64,000 nucleotides of DNA from assembly GCA_016703155.1 (NCBI GenBank), contig JADJCP010000003.1, positions 62,001 through 126,000 of the forward strand, in the 5' to 3' direction. The position numbers and the translations under genes were made by a program. This DNA is from Hydrogenophilales bacterium. GTDB taxonomy: Bacteria > Pseudomonadota > Gammaproteobacteria > Burkholderiales > Thiobacillaceae. The notes beneath the pieces were generated by a model. That model did not search any database and had not been told where the DNA came from. It saw only the letters and a program-made list of their open reading frames with translations. Below are positions 26,933 through 35,387 of the stretch, piece after piece. Numbering within the stretch: the first letter of the stretch is position 1; the number at the start of each line of letters is the position of its first letter.

Positions 26933-27629
26933 CCTGGACATCATCCAGGTCGTCGAGCATGTCCAGCATCTTCTGGTATTTCACGGCGTCGTCGCCGCCA
27001 ACCTCGACTTCGGTCAGGGCCTTCATGGTGATCTCGGCGATTTCCGGTTTCATGCCGGCCTTTTCCAGGGCTTCCTTGACCAGAGCGAGATCGCCGGTGG
27101 GGGCGGTGAGTACTTCGATGGACGCGTCGTCATTACTGATGACGTCCTCGGCGCCGGCCTCCAGGGCGACTTCCATCACCTGATCTTCGCTGACGCCGGG
27201 GGCCAGGATGATCTGGCCGCAGTGCTTGAACTGGAACACGACGCAGCCATCGGTGCCCATGTTGCCACCGCACTTCGAGAAGGCGTGGCGCACGTCGGCG
27301 ACGGTGCGCACCTTGTTGTCGGTGAGGCAGTCGACGATGACCGGCGCGCCACCCGGACCGTAGCCTTCGTAGCGGACCTCTTCGTAGCTGACGCCCTCCA
27401 GTTCACCGGTGCCTTTCTTGACGGCCCGGTCGATGTTGTCGTTGGGCATGTTCTCCGCCTTGGCCTTGTCGATGGCCATGCGCAGGCGCGGGTTGAAGCT
27501 GGCGTCGCCGCCGCCCATCTTCGCGGCCACGGTGATTTCCTTGGCCATGCGCGAGAAGATCTTGCCGCGTTTGGCATCCTGCCGGCCCTTGCGGTGTTGA
27601 ATATTTGCCCATTTGCTATGTCCAGCCAT
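26901..27629 (-). CDS. YebC/PmpR (TACO1-like) family protein
   Basis: A 242-residue cytoplasmic protein. MAGHSKWANIQHRKGRQDAKR is the family N-terminus, and the three domains typical of YebC follow, with NMPNDNIDRAVKKG and YEGYGPGGAPVIVDCLTDN as signatures. The family includes transcriptional regulators and, as shown more recently, factors that help ribosomes translate proline-rich stretches. A GAGG ribosome binding site precedes the ATG. yebC directly upstream of ruvC is the common proteobacterial order, and its stop lies inside the ruvC 5' end. Confidence 0.95.
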   Translation of the reverse strand: MAGHSKWANIQHRKGRQDAKRGKIFSRMAKEITVAAKMGGGDASFNPRLRMAIDKAKAENMPNDNIDRAVKKGTGELEGVSYEEVRYEGYGPGGAPVIVDCLTDNKVRTVADVRHAFSKCGGNMGTDGCVVFQFKHCGQIILAPGVSEDQVMEVALEAGAEDVISNDDASIEVLTAPTGDLALVKEALEKAGMKPEIAEITMKALTEVEVGGDDAVKYQKMLDMLDDLDDVQDVYTSAILPE

Positions 27630-27670
27630 GACTGCCTCGCGCGTCTATTTCAATAAAGGCAGGATTTTAG

Positions 27671-27709
27671 CACTTCGCCCCAGCCGCCTTCACCGGCTGG
27701 GGCGAAGTG
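27671..27709 (-). terminator. Hairpin between the FMN reductase gene and yebC
   Basis: A 16-bp perfect stem (CACTTCGCCCCAGCCG and its complement) with a 7-base loop lies 28 bases past the stop of the minus-strand FMN reductase gene. The following minus-strand sequence, CTAAAATCC, is not a good U-tract, so it may terminate inefficiently or only stabilise the mRNA end. Confidence 0.5.
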
Positions 27710-27736
27710 ATTCGGCGAGCCCATGTCTGGACGGTC

Positions 27737-28309
27737 TCAGGTCATGAGACGAGTCGAAATGTCGATTAGTTGGCGGCATTGGGTGCGCAGGCGTTGGTCG
27801 GCACGGCTTTCCAGCAAGCGTCCCTCGGCGTCGAAGGCCGTGTCGGCATGTGGAATAGCGACAACTCCCGGCAGCACCAGCATGCCCAGGGTGTCCAGGA
27901 CGCGGCGCACATGATCCAGACCGCGCATGCCGCCCAGGCCGCCGGGCGAGGCCGCCAGCAGCCCGGCCAGCTTGCCGGCGAAGGGGTTGGCGCCGCGCAC
28001 GCGCGGGGTACGCGAGACCCAGTCGAGGGTGTTCTTGAGCAGGGCCGGCAGGGAATTGTTGTACTCCGGCGAAGCGATCAGCAGACCGTGCTGTTCGGCG
28101 ATGAGTGTTTGTAGGCGGAAAGCGTTTTCCGGCGGGCCATCGCCGGCTTCCCTGTCGCCATCGTAGAGTGGCATCGGGTAGTCGGCCAGGTCGATGAAGG
28201 TCGCTTCGGCACCCAATTCGGTGCAGTGTTTCGCGGCCAGGCGGGCCAGGGTCTTGTTCAGTGAATCGCGCCGGACACTGCCGGCGAAAACCAGGATACG
28301 TGTGGCCAA
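27737..28309 (-). CDS. NAD(P)H-dependent FMN reductase family protein
   Basis: A 190-residue flavodoxin-fold oxidoreductase. The phosphate-binding loop GSVRRDSLNKTLA (residues 10-22) and the flavin-contact motif SPEYNNSLPALLKNTLDW are those of the YieF/ChrR-type FMN reductases, which reduce quinones and a wide range of other acceptors. It lies 10 bases downstream of the pirin-like gene and divergently from nothing else. Pairing of such reductases with pirin-like proteins is common, suggesting a shared stress or redox role. Confidence 0.9.
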   Translation of the reverse strand: MATRILVFAGSVRRDSLNKTLARLAAKHCTELGAEATFIDLADYPMPLYDGDREAGDGPPENAFRLQTLIAEQHGLLIASPEYNNSLPALLKNTLDWVSRTPRVRGANPFAGKLAGLLAASPGGLGGMRGLDHVRRVLDTLGMLVLPGVVAIPHADTAFDAEGRLLESRADQRLRTQCRQLIDISTRLMT

Positions 28310-28319
28310 AATCTTTCCT

Positions 28320-28802
28320 TCAGGTTGCAGTCATTTCGAACAACAGGAATTCACAATCGTCCGTGGCGCTCAGTTTCAGGCTCGATTCGGCGCTGACGCG
28401 GGCGCCGTCGCCGGCGCTGAGTGCATGGCCGTTCAGGCTGAGTGCGCCTTTGGCGATCTGGACGTAGGCCAGGCGATCCGGCGCCAGGGTGTGTTCAAGG
28501 ACTTTGCCGGCGCTCAGTCGGGCGGCGTGGATGCCGATGTCCTGATGCAGGGTCACGCTGCCGTCCCGGCCATCGCGCGAGGCAATCAGGCACAGGCGGT
28601 CGTAGGTGAGGATCTCCATGTCCCGGTGCGGATGCATCGGGAAGCCGCTGTCCGGTCCGACGAAGTCTTCATTGATGACGCGCAGCGGGCCGAAGCCCAT
28701 CTGCTCGCGATCGACATACTCGCCGAACGAGAAGCTGTGCCAGGTGTCCAGCCAGCCATGGTCGAAGTGGCCGCGATCGGCTGCCCGGCGCGGAGCGATC
28801 AT
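28320..28802 (-). pseudogene. Pirin-family protein with its central third missing
   Basis: The frame encodes 160 residues, whereas YhhW-type pirins have about 230. The N-terminal 67 residues align normally (FDHGWLDTWHSFSFGEY, LRVINEDFV, FPMHPHRDMEILTY) and include the first two metal-binding histidines, H57 and H59. The sequence then jumps to LCLIASRDGRDGSVTLHQD, which in homologues lies about 73 residues further on. The lost part holds the other two metal ligands (the HSEFN-type motif). The frame is kept across the junction, so a short protein can be made but should not bind iron normally. It is therefore either a decaying gene or a two-half-domain remnant. Confidence 0.8.
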
Positions 28803-28808
28803 CTTGCC

Positions 28809-29390
28809 TCAGTCCTTGAAGGCTTCGACAGGAATGACGATCTTCACCTCGTCGCTGACGACCGGGATGTACTTCATCATGCCGAAGTCGGAACGCTTGA
28901 TCGTCGCGCTGACTTCCGCGCCGCAGGCTTGCTTGCGCAGCATGAGATGAATGCCGCAGCGGTAGTTGGCGATGTTCAGCTTCACCGGCTTGCTGACGCC
29001 GAGCAGGGTCAGGGTACCCTCTGCGCTGACCGGCGTGCCGTTCTGGAAGTCGATCTTGTCGGCGGCGAAGGTCATGGCCGGGAATTTCTCGGTATTGAAG
29101 AAATCCTCGCCCTTCATGTGTTTGTCCCAGTCATCCAGGCCCATGTCGATGGATGCGCTGTCGATGCGGATATCGATCTTGCCGGTGCCGGCCTTGGCAT
29201 CGAGCGCGACTTTGCCTTCGGTCTTGTTGAAGCGGCCACGTTGTTGCGAAAAACCCATGTGGTTGACTTCAAAGATCGGGAAGGTGTGCCGGGAGTCGAG
29301 GGTGTAGCTGTCGGCGGCCAGGGCGGAGGTCGCCGTCAGACCGGCTAGCAGGCTGGCGATCAGGGTGTATTTCCAGGGGGTCTTTCTCAT
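28809..29390 (-). CDS. YceI-family periplasmic protein
   Basis: A 193-residue secreted lipocalin-like protein with signal peptide (cleavage near residue 25, SALA). The YceI pattern YTLDSRHTFPIFEVNHMGFS, followed by AKAGTGKIDIRIDSASID and FFNTEKFPAMTFAADKI, is clear. Members of this family bind polyprenyl chains such as ubiquinone-8-like isoprenoids. It belongs to a run of three genes, cytochrome b561 then YceI then YceI, a common arrangement of quinone-linked periplasmic genes. It lies 26 bases past the end of the upstream YceI gene. Confidence 0.92.
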   Translation of the reverse strand: MRKTPWKYTLIASLLAGLTATSALAADSYTLDSRHTFPIFEVNHMGFSQQRGRFNKTEGKVALDAKAGTGKIDIRIDSASIDMGLDDWDKHMKGEDFFNTEKFPAMTFAADKIDFQNGTPVSAEGTLTLLGVSKPVKLNIANYRCGIHLMLRKQACGAEVSATIKRSDFGMMKYIPVVSDEVKIVIPVEAFKD

Positions 29391-29416
29391 GTCGTTCCTC
29401 TCAGGTGTCGAGTTGC

Positions 29417-30097
29417 TCAGGGTTTGCGTTTCGCGGTAGCCGGAGCCGTACCCGCGACGATGGAAAACTTGATCTGCACTTCATCGGCGACCACGCTCGG
29501 ATCGCCCCAGCTACCGTCACCAATGCCATATTCCAGCCGCTTCAGGGTGAAGCCGCCGTCGAAGGTCGCGGTGCCTTTGTCGGTCCGCACGCTGAAGGGC
29601 GCCGCCACTTCGCGTGCCTTGCCCTTGATGGTCAGCGTGCCGCGCGCCTCAAAGCGGTTGTTGCCCAGGGCGCGCACGCCACTGGAGGTGAAGGTGGCGC
29701 TCGGGAAGACCTTCACGTTGAACCAGTTCTTGCCGACTACCTCGTCGTTGGCTTCTTTGTAACCGGCATCGACGCTGGCCAGGTCGAGCGTGAGATTCAC
29801 CTTGCCCGCTTCCGGCTTGGCCGGGTCGAAGGCGAGTTGTGCCTGGAAACGGCGGAAGGCACCATCCACCGGCACGCCCATCTGCTTGGAGATGAAGGCG
29901 ATCCGGCTGCGCTCGGGGAAGACCTGGTTGAATTCCACGGCCTGGGCGACGCTGCTTGGCAGTAGCGCGGCAACCAGCATGCCCATGCCTAGAGGACTCC
30001 AGCCTTTAACGTCGTGCCCGCGCCGGCGGGCATCCTGTGTTTTTGGCCTGGGCTCCCGCCTAAGTGGGTACGACGAAAAGTCATGGGCGATACGCAT
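29417..30097 (-). CDS. YceI-family protein with a repeat-derived N-terminal extension
   Basis: A 226-residue YceI-domain protein. VEFNQVFPERSRIAFISKQM starts the mature domain, and WFNVKVFPSATFTSSGVRAL and LTIKGKAREVAAPF follow. The ATG at 30097 has a very good AAGGAG ribosome binding site. The signal peptide (GMGMLVAALLPSSVAQA) starts only about 37 residues later. The residues between are encoded by a palindromic repeat (30010-30075) inserted in frame, giving a long basic n-region. An alternative start at the Met just before GMLVAALL lacks an equally good ribosome binding site. Export may therefore be altered. Confidence 0.85.
   Translation of the reverse strand: MRIAHDFSSYPLRREPRPKTQDARRRGHDVKGWSPLGMGMLVAALLPSSVAQAVEFNQVFPERSRIAFISKQMGVPVDGAFRRFQAQLAFDPAKPEAGKVNLTLDLASVDAGYKEANDEVVGKNWFNVKVFPSATFTSSGVRALGNNRFEARGTLTIKGKAREVAAPFSVRTDKGTATFDGGFTLKRLEYGIGDGSWGDPSVVADEVQIKFSIVAGTAPATAKRKP
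30010..30075. repeat. REP-like palindromic element inside the 5' coding part of a yceI gene
   Basis: Two 26-base arms (30010-30035 and 30050-30075) are inverted relative to each other, with 18 of 26 matching positions, around a 14-base spacer. Each arm contains its own CCCGC/GCGGG-type core. The outer ends CGTCGT and ACGACG are perfect. The layout matches bacterial REP doublets of the CGTCATTCCCGC type. It keeps the yceI frame open and adds about 22 residues. Confidence 0.7.
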
Positions 30098-30099
30098 GC

Positions 30100-30648
30100 T
30101 CAACTCCTTTTCCTTGCCAACCACGGCAACATGCGCGCGGCGATGTCGTCCCGGTCGATGAAATGGTGTTTCAGGGTGGCGCCGACATGTATTGCCAGCA
30201 GAAACAGCAAGAGACCCACCAGCGCCTCGTGAGTTTCCTCGAAGAACGCGCCCAGACCTTCATCCTTGGCGATCAGATCGGGCAGGGGCAGGACACCAAA
30301 CCACACCGTCTGGAAACCCTTGGCTGAACTCATCAGCCAGCCGGACAGCGGCAGGGCCAGCATCAGTACATAGAGCAGCCCGTGCAGCGCGGCGGCGACC
30401 TTGCGCTGCCAAGCGGGCATGCTCGCCGGGGCGGCTGGCGCCGCATGGGTTACCCGCCAGACGATGCGCAGCAACGCCAGGGCGAAAACCGTCACGCCCA
30501 GCCACTTGTGCCAGGAATACAGCTTCAATTTCAACGGCGACAGATCAAGCTCGGTCATCACCATTCCCAAGGGCAGGATCGCCAGGATCAGTAGGGCGAT
30601 CAGCCAGTGAAACGCGATTGCCGTGCGCGTGTAATTGACTACATTCAT
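30100..30648 (-). CDS. Cytochrome b561-family protein
   Basis: A 182-residue inner-membrane di-heme cytochrome with four hydrophobic helices. The conserved histidines can be seen: FHWLIALLIL (helix 1), WHKWLGVTVF (helix 2), LHGLLYVLML (helix 3) and AIHVGATLKHH (helix 4). Such proteins shuttle electrons between the quinone pool and periplasmic partners. It is directly followed (2-base gap) by a YceI gene, supporting a quinone- or isoprenoid-linked function. The ATG at 30648 is chosen over a 30672 start for its position relative to the first helix. Confidence 0.9.
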   Translation of the reverse strand: MNVVNYTRTAIAFHWLIALLILAILPLGMVMTELDLSPLKLKLYSWHKWLGVTVFALALLRIVWRVTHAAPAAPASMPAWQRKVAAALHGLLYVLMLALPLSGWLMSSAKGFQTVWFGVLPLPDLIAKDEGLGAFFEETHEALVGLLLFLLAIHVGATLKHHFIDRDDIAARMLPWLARKRS

Positions 30649-30750
30649 GTCTTGAATACCTTGTTTGTGCAAAGTTACAGAATACGTACAGCTATGCTAG
30701 ACAATAAGAACCTATGATGAAACCGGAATGTTTTCATCAACTCGTTCAAA

Positions 30751-30762
30751 ATATTCGAATAT
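30751..30762. promoter_or_regulatory. 12-bp perfect palindrome at the LysR-type gene start
   Basis: ATATTCGAATAT lies in the 112-bp divergent region between cytochrome b561 and the LysR-type gene and overlaps the LysR start codon. LysR-type proteins often repress their own genes from such shared regions. Binding here is only a guess from position and symmetry. Confidence 0.3.
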
Positions 30763-31666
30763 GAAGCTGACCCTGGAAGCGCTTGAAGCCCTGGATGCCA
30801 TCGACCGGCACGGCAGTTTCGCCGCCGCCGCCAAGGCGCTGCATCGCGTCCCCTCCGCCGTCACTTATACCGTGCAGAAGCTGGAACAGGATCTGGACGT
30901 ATTGCTCTTCGACCGGCGCGGTCATCGCGCCGTCCTGACCGAAGCCGGCCAGGAACTCCTGCGCGAAGGCCGCAACCTGCTGAATGCGGCGGGCGGCCTG
31001 GAGTGCCGTGTGCGCCAGGTCGCCAAGGGCTGGGAGGCGGAACTGGTCATCGCCGTCAACGAGATACTGCCCCTGGCACCGCTCTATGAACTGCTGACCG
31101 TCTATTACGCCGAGCACGGTGAAACCCGGCTGCGCCTTACCCGCGAAAGCCTGTCCGGCTGCTGGGACGCCCTCGCCGACCAGCGCGCCGATCTCGTCGT
31201 CGGTGCCAGCGGCGACCCGCCGCCGGGCGGTGGCTACGCCAGCCAGTCGCTGGGCGAGATGCGTTTCGTCTATGCCATGGCGCCCAGCCATCTCCTCGCC
31301 GCCGAACCCGAGCCGCTGTCCGCTGAAGTGCGCGCCCGTCACCGCGCCGTGGTCATGGCCGATACTTCGCGGCGCCTGCCGGTGCGCACCGTCGGCCTGG
31401 TCACCGGCCAGGACACCTTTACCGTGCCGACCATGCAGGCCAAGTTGGAGGCTCAGGTCGCGGGCCTGGGTGTCGGCTTCCTGCCGGAAAACCTGGCGGC
31501 TCCTTACCTCGCCACAGGGCGACTGGTCAGCCGCCGACCAGAAGAAGGCAATCCACCCGAACCGCTGTTCCTCGCTTGGCATACCCGGCGGCGTGGGCGA
31601 ACGCTGGTGTGGTTTCGCGAACATCTGCTTGCGGATGCCTTGCGTACGCGGCTGCTGAGAAATTGA
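30761..31666 (+). CDS. LysR-family transcriptional regulator
   Basis: A 301-residue regulator. The N-terminal winged helix-turn-helix is typical: LTLEALEALDAIDRHGSFAA, then AKALHRVPSAVTYTVQKLEQ and LLFDRRGHRAVLTEAG. The C-terminal part is a periplasmic-binding-protein-like effector domain. It is divergent from the cytochrome b561-yceI-yceI operon, which is the obvious candidate target, possibly together with the pirin and FMN reductase genes further along. The ATG at 30761 is chosen because it gives the standard N-terminus. Confidence 0.9.
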   Translation: MKLTLEALEALDAIDRHGSFAAAAKALHRVPSAVTYTVQKLEQDLDVLLFDRRGHRAVLTEAGQELLREGRNLLNAAGGLECRVRQVAKGWEAELVIAVNEILPLAPLYELLTVYYAEHGETRLRLTRESLSGCWDALADQRADLVVGASGDPPPGGGYASQSLGEMRFVYAMAPSHLLAAEPEPLSAEVRARHRAVVMADTSRRLPVRTVGLVTGQDTFTVPTMQAKLEAQVAGLGVGFLPENLAAPYLATGRLVSRRPEEGNPPEPLFLAWHTRRRGRTLVWFREHLLADALRTRLLRN

Positions 31667-31994
31667 TACTTAATACTGTGTCAAGTTGTCTGGTCCCAAG
31701 TGATCGGCCTTGAAGCCATCTTGCCAGTGCAGATAAGCGTGCGTTAGGCATGTCTGTTGACATCTCCGATGGGGCCCTGTTATAAGCTTTTCCTGCAAGC
31801 AACAAAGCCAAACAATAAACCACCTCGGCGGACTGACAACGCAAGCGACCGATACGGCTCGCCAGGTGCCTAGGCTGCCAACAATCTCGTTTCTCCTTGC
31901 CCGATTGGCGGTGTTGACTAATCAGTGGGTTGGTAAACCCAAATTCATTCGAACTCAAGATCAACGTAGTTGACTACAACCCGTGGAGACCGCC
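31667..31994. other. 328-bp non-coding gap, lower GC
   Basis: No convincing coding frame was seen on either strand. The stretch is more AT-rich than its flanks, for example around 31667-31690 and 31780-31830. It presumably holds the promoter of the IPTL-CTERM gene, but I could not assign a clear -35/-10 pair. No RNA structure was recognised. Confidence 0.5.
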
Positions 31995-32930
31995 ATGAAT
32001 TCCAGATCCATTGCAGGCTTGGCCTTTATGATGACATTTGTCCTGGCCCACAGCGCGCTCGCGGTAAACATCACCCTGCTGAGCAACGACAACCGCATTG
32101 CCACCATCGACAGCGCCAACCCTTCCAGCCCACTCTCAACCCATAACATCACCGGCCTGCAGCCCACCGAGTTTATTGAGGCGATCGACTATCGGCCTTC
32201 CGACGGGGCGCTCTACGGCATCGGCGCGGTCGCCCAGGATGCCCGCCTATACCGGATCGACCCGAACACGGGGGCCGCCAGCCTCGTCGGCGCGGGACCC
32301 TTCACCAACACCTTGGTCGCCGCCGCCGCCATGGGGGTCGACTTCGACCCGGTCGCCGATCGTATCCGGATCATCACCAACATCGGACAGAACATCTCGG
32401 TCAATCCGGGGACGCTGGCCGTAACCACCCATACGAATACCGCGTTTGATGCTGGCGATCCCAACAATGGCAACGACAACGACCCCAATGGCCTGGCTTA
32501 CTCGAACAACCAGCCCGGCGCGTCCACCACGACGCTATACGCGATCACTTTGTCCAGTGGTCCGATACTTGTCAGGGTGGGTTCGCCCTCGGGGTCCCCG
32601 GTGTCTCCGGATGCTGGCACCCTGTTCACCGTCGGCTCCACGGGAGTCGGGGGCTACTCCAACCAACGCATCGGGTTCGACATCAGCTCGGGCGGCACGG
32701 CCTACGCGCTCATCCACAATTCGAACGAACTCTATACGCTGAACCTCGGCACCGGTGCCGCCTCCTTCGTCGGCAATACCCCGGCTGGATTCCTGGCTGA
32801 AGACTTGGCGGTTGGCGGCCCCGCGGCGGCAAGCAATTCGGTGGCGATACCGACGCTATCTCCCATGGTGCTGGTCCTGCTTGCCGCCCTCCTCTCCGGA
32901 AGCGCTCTGCTGCTGGCACGGCGGCGCTGA
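31995..32930 (+). CDS. DUF4394-type exported protein with an IPTL-CTERM sorting signal
   Basis: A 311-residue secreted protein. The signal peptide ends near ALA (residue 23). The body has repeated beta-propeller-like themes, such as RIATIDSANPSSPLS, LYRIDPNTGAASLVGAGPF and LYTLNLGTGAASFVGNTPA, in line with the DUF4394 family. The C-terminus carries IPTLSPMVLVLLAALL, a hydrophobic helix and RRR, which is an IPTL-CTERM signal recognised by an exosortase-like enzyme that processes and anchors or releases the protein at the cell surface. No exosortase gene is in this window. Confidence 0.85.
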   Translation: MNSRSIAGLAFMMTFVLAHSALAVNITLLSNDNRIATIDSANPSSPLSTHNITGLQPTEFIEAIDYRPSDGALYGIGAVAQDARLYRIDPNTGAASLVGAGPFTNTLVAAAAMGVDFDPVADRIRIITNIGQNISVNPGTLAVTTHTNTAFDAGDPNNGNDNDPNGLAYSNNQPGASTTTLYAITLSSGPILVRVGSPSGSPVSPDAGTLFTVGSTGVGGYSNQRIGFDISSGGTAYALIHNSNELYTLNLGTGAASFVGNTPAGFLAEDLAVGGPAAASNSVAIPTLSPMVLVLLAALLSGSALLLARRR

Positions 32931-33240
32931 TGCTCGGCCGGATACCACCGGGCGGGGGGCTTTGTACCCCAATCCCGGTCCGGATGCCGACATTGCCGTC
33001 TTGACGCCGTATTTCTCCCTACACCACCCTGATCACCTTAAAACATCACGGCTGCCATACGCCTTGGTAGTCCAGTGGCCTCCCGCATGAGTAGACAGTG
33101 GTGCGTCGGACTTCGCTCCGCTCACGCGGGCCTACGTGAATTGCGGCGTTTGTGTGAAGGCTTTCTCACTTGGGGCGCCGAGGTTTGTTGCGCGCCGCGC
33201 GCCGCCTTACAATGCCTCGCACAATCATTGGAGGATCACC
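32931..33240. other. 310-bp intergenic region containing an inverted repeat
   Basis: No gene is supported. The region contains the inverted repeat at 33075-33135 and, at its 3' end, the ribosome binding site TGGAGGATCACC in front of the HerA-like gene. Confidence 0.5.
33075..33135. repeat. Imperfect inverted repeat, REP-like
   Basis: The left arm GTGGCCTCCCGCATGAG (33075-33091) and right arm CTCACGCGGGCCTAC (33121-33135) are complementary apart from a few mismatches and a short gap, around a 29-base spacer. The right end, read on the minus strand as GTAGGCCCGCGTGAGCGGAG, resembles common betaproteobacterial intergenic palindromes that start with GTAGG. It does not match the other two palindromes in the window. 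Confidence 0.5.
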
Positions 33241-34746
33241 ATGACCGACCCACTGCGCATCGCCAAGAACGACCAGACTGAGCTGTTCATCCTGCCGCAG
33301 ATGGCCAATCGTCACGGCCTGATCACCGGCGCCACCGGCACCGGAAAGACGGTGACCTTGCAGAATTTGGCCGAGCATTTCTCGAACATCGGCGTGCCCT
33401 GTTTCATGTCCGACGTGAAGGGCGACCTGTCGGGCATCGCCCAGCCGGGCGGCGACCATGCCAAGGTCAACGAGCGTCTGGAAAAGCTCGGATTGAAGGA
33501 TGGCCATGTCTTTCAGGCGCATCCGGTCACCCTCTGGGATCCATTCGGGGCGATGGGGCATCCGGTGCGCGCGACCATTTCGGACATGGGGCCGCTGCTG
33601 CTGGGACGCATGCTGGAACTGAACGAGACCCAGGCCGGGGTGCTGAACCTGGTATTCAAGGTGGCCGACGACAACGGCCTGCTGCTGCTTGACCTGAAAG
33701 ACCTTCGTGCCATGCTGCAGTTCGTCGGCGACAACGCCAAGGACTTCACCACCGAGTACGGCAACATCTCCACGGCCAGTGTCGGCGCCATCCAGCGCGG
33801 TCTGCTGGCCCTGGAGTCGCAGGGCGGCGAGCGGATCTTCGGCGAGCCGATGCTGAACATCCAGGACCTGATGCAGACCGAGCGGAGCAAGGGCATCATC
33901 AACATTCTCGCCGCCGACAAGCTGATGCAGGCGCCGAAGATGTACGCGACGCTGCTGCTGTGGCTGCTCTCGGAGCTGTTCGAGAACCTGCCCGAGGCCG
34001 GCGACCTGGACAAGCCCAAGCTGGTGTTTTTCTTCGACGAGGCGCACCTGCTGTTCACCGACGCGCCCGACGCCCTGGTCGACAAGATCGAGCAGGTGGT
34101 CCGGCTGATCCGCTCCAAGGGCGTGGGCGTGTACTTCGTCACCCAGAACCCGGCGGATGTGCCGGACAAGGTGCTGTCGCAGCTCGGCAACCGGGTGCAG
34201 CACGCCCTGCGCGCCTTCAGCCCGCGCGACCAGAAGGCCGTCAAGGCGGCCGCCGAGACCATGCGCGACAATGACAAGCTGGACGAAGAGACGACCATCA
34301 CCGAACTGGGTGTCGGTGAGGCCCTGGTCTCCTTCCTCGACGAGAAGGGCCGGCCGAGCGTGGTCGAGCGCGCCTTCATTTTGCCGCCGGAAGGCCATCT
34401 CGGGCCCATCGACGACGGCCTGCGCCGGCAGTTGATCCAGTCGTCGCTGGTCGCCGGGGTCTATGAAAGGATCGTCGACCGCGAGTCGGCCTACGAGATC
34501 ATCAAGACGCGCACCGAGCAGGCCGCCACTCAGGCCGCTGCCACTGCCCAAGCGGCGGCGCAAGCCAAGGCCGAGGCTGCGGGCGGCGGCAGCGGCGGCT
34601 TCGTCAAGGACATTCTGTTCGGCACGGGCCGGCGTCAGGGCATGGTCGAGGCCATGGCCAAGAGCACGGTGCGCACCATCGGCAGCCAGGTTGGCCGGGC
34701 CATCCTGCGCGGCGTACTGGGTTCCATACTCGGCGGCAAGCGATGA
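33241..34746 (+). CDS. HerA-like ATPase of the DUF853/YjgR family
   Basis: A 501-residue cytoplasmic P-loop ATPase. The Walker A motif is GATGTGKTVT (about 30-39) and Walker B is LVFFFDEAHLLF (about 260-271), with the sensor-like region GVYFVTQNPADVPD after it. The C-terminus is Ala-rich and ends with a glycine-rich helix. The ATG at 33241 has a strong GGAGG ribosome binding site 8 bases upstream. The family is widespread but without a settled role. The downstream methyltransferase gene overlaps its stop as ATGA. Confidence 0.9.
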   Translation: MTDPLRIAKNDQTELFILPQMANRHGLITGATGTGKTVTLQNLAEHFSNIGVPCFMSDVKGDLSGIAQPGGDHAKVNERLEKLGLKDGHVFQAHPVTLWDPFGAMGHPVRATISDMGPLLLGRMLELNETQAGVLNLVFKVADDNGLLLLDLKDLRAMLQFVGDNAKDFTTEYGNISTASVGAIQRGLLALESQGGERIFGEPMLNIQDLMQTERSKGIINILAADKLMQAPKMYATLLLWLLSELFENLPEAGDLDKPKLVFFFDEAHLLFTDAPDALVDKIEQVVRLIRSKGVGVYFVTQNPADVPDKVLSQLGNRVQHALRAFSPRDQKAVKAAAETMRDNDKLDEETTITELGVGEALVSFLDEKGRPSVVERAFILPPEGHLGPIDDGLRRQLIQSSLVAGVYERIVDRESAYEIIKTRTEQAATQAAATAQAAAQAKAEAAGGGSGGFVKDILFGTGRRQGMVEAMAKSTVRTIGSQVGRAILRGVLGSILGGKR

Positions 34747-35378
34747 GCCAGGCGGGCACGGTCAGCCACTTCGACGAAGCCGCCCGGCGCTGGGACGAAA
34801 ATCCGCTGTTCCAGGATCGGGCGCGGAAGATCGCCGACGCCATCCGCGCCGGCGTGCCCTTGAGCACGCGCATGACGGCCCTCGACTACGGTTGCGGTAC
34901 CGGCCTGCTGTCCTTTCCACTGCGCCACGAGCTTGGGCACATCACCCTCAAGGACACGTCGAGCGGCATGCTCGAGGTCCTGCGCGAGAAGATCGCCGCC
35001 CAGGGTGTGACGAACATGACCGTGCGCCAGGTGGATCTGACCACCGCACCTTTGCCCGACGAGCGTTACGACCTGATCTACTCGTCGATGACCTTGCATC
35101 ACATCCCGGATACCGACGGCATTTTGAAGGTCTTCCACGATCTGCTGAATCCGGGCGGCTGGCTGTGCATCGCCGATCTGGACCAGGAGGACGGCGCGTT
35201 CCACGGGCCGGAGTTCGACGTGCATCACGGCTTCGACCGTGTGGAGTTGACCAAGCGGGTAAGGAATGCCGGATTCGGTGATGTCCGTTTCGAGACCGTG
35301 TTCGAGATTGTCAAGGAGAAGGCCGATGGCACGCGCGCCTATCCCGTGTTTATGATGCGTGCCAATCGGCCCGAATAG
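34743..35378 (+). CDS. Class I SAM-dependent methyltransferase
   Basis: A 211-residue methyltransferase (Methyltransf_11/25 type). Motif I is ALDYGCGTGLLSFPL (about residues 42-56), the post-motif acidic loop is LKDTSSGMLEVLREK, and YDLIYSSMTLHHIPD forms motif II-III. No substrate-defining domain is visible. Translation is coupled to the HerA-like gene by an ATGA overlap, and the zinc peptidase gene follows 9 bases later, so the three genes form one operon. Confidence 0.88.
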   Translation: MSQAGTVSHFDEAARRWDENPLFQDRARKIADAIRAGVPLSTRMTALDYGCGTGLLSFPLRHELGHITLKDTSSGMLEVLREKIAAQGVTNMTVRQVDLTTAPLPDERYDLIYSSMTLHHIPDTDGILKVFHDLLNPGGWLCIADLDQEDGAFHGPEFDVHHGFDRVELTKRVRNAGFGDVRFETVFEIVKEKADGTRAYPVFMMRANRPE

Positions 35379-35387
35379 GAGAACAGG

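Noticed and set aside
31527..31964. A 145-residue minus-strand frame after the LysR-type gene
   Set aside because: It partly overlaps the LysR-type gene, has no ribosome binding site, and its composition looks random.
33166..34563. A 465-residue minus-strand frame
   Set aside because: It is antisense to the HerA-like ATPase gene and has no family features.
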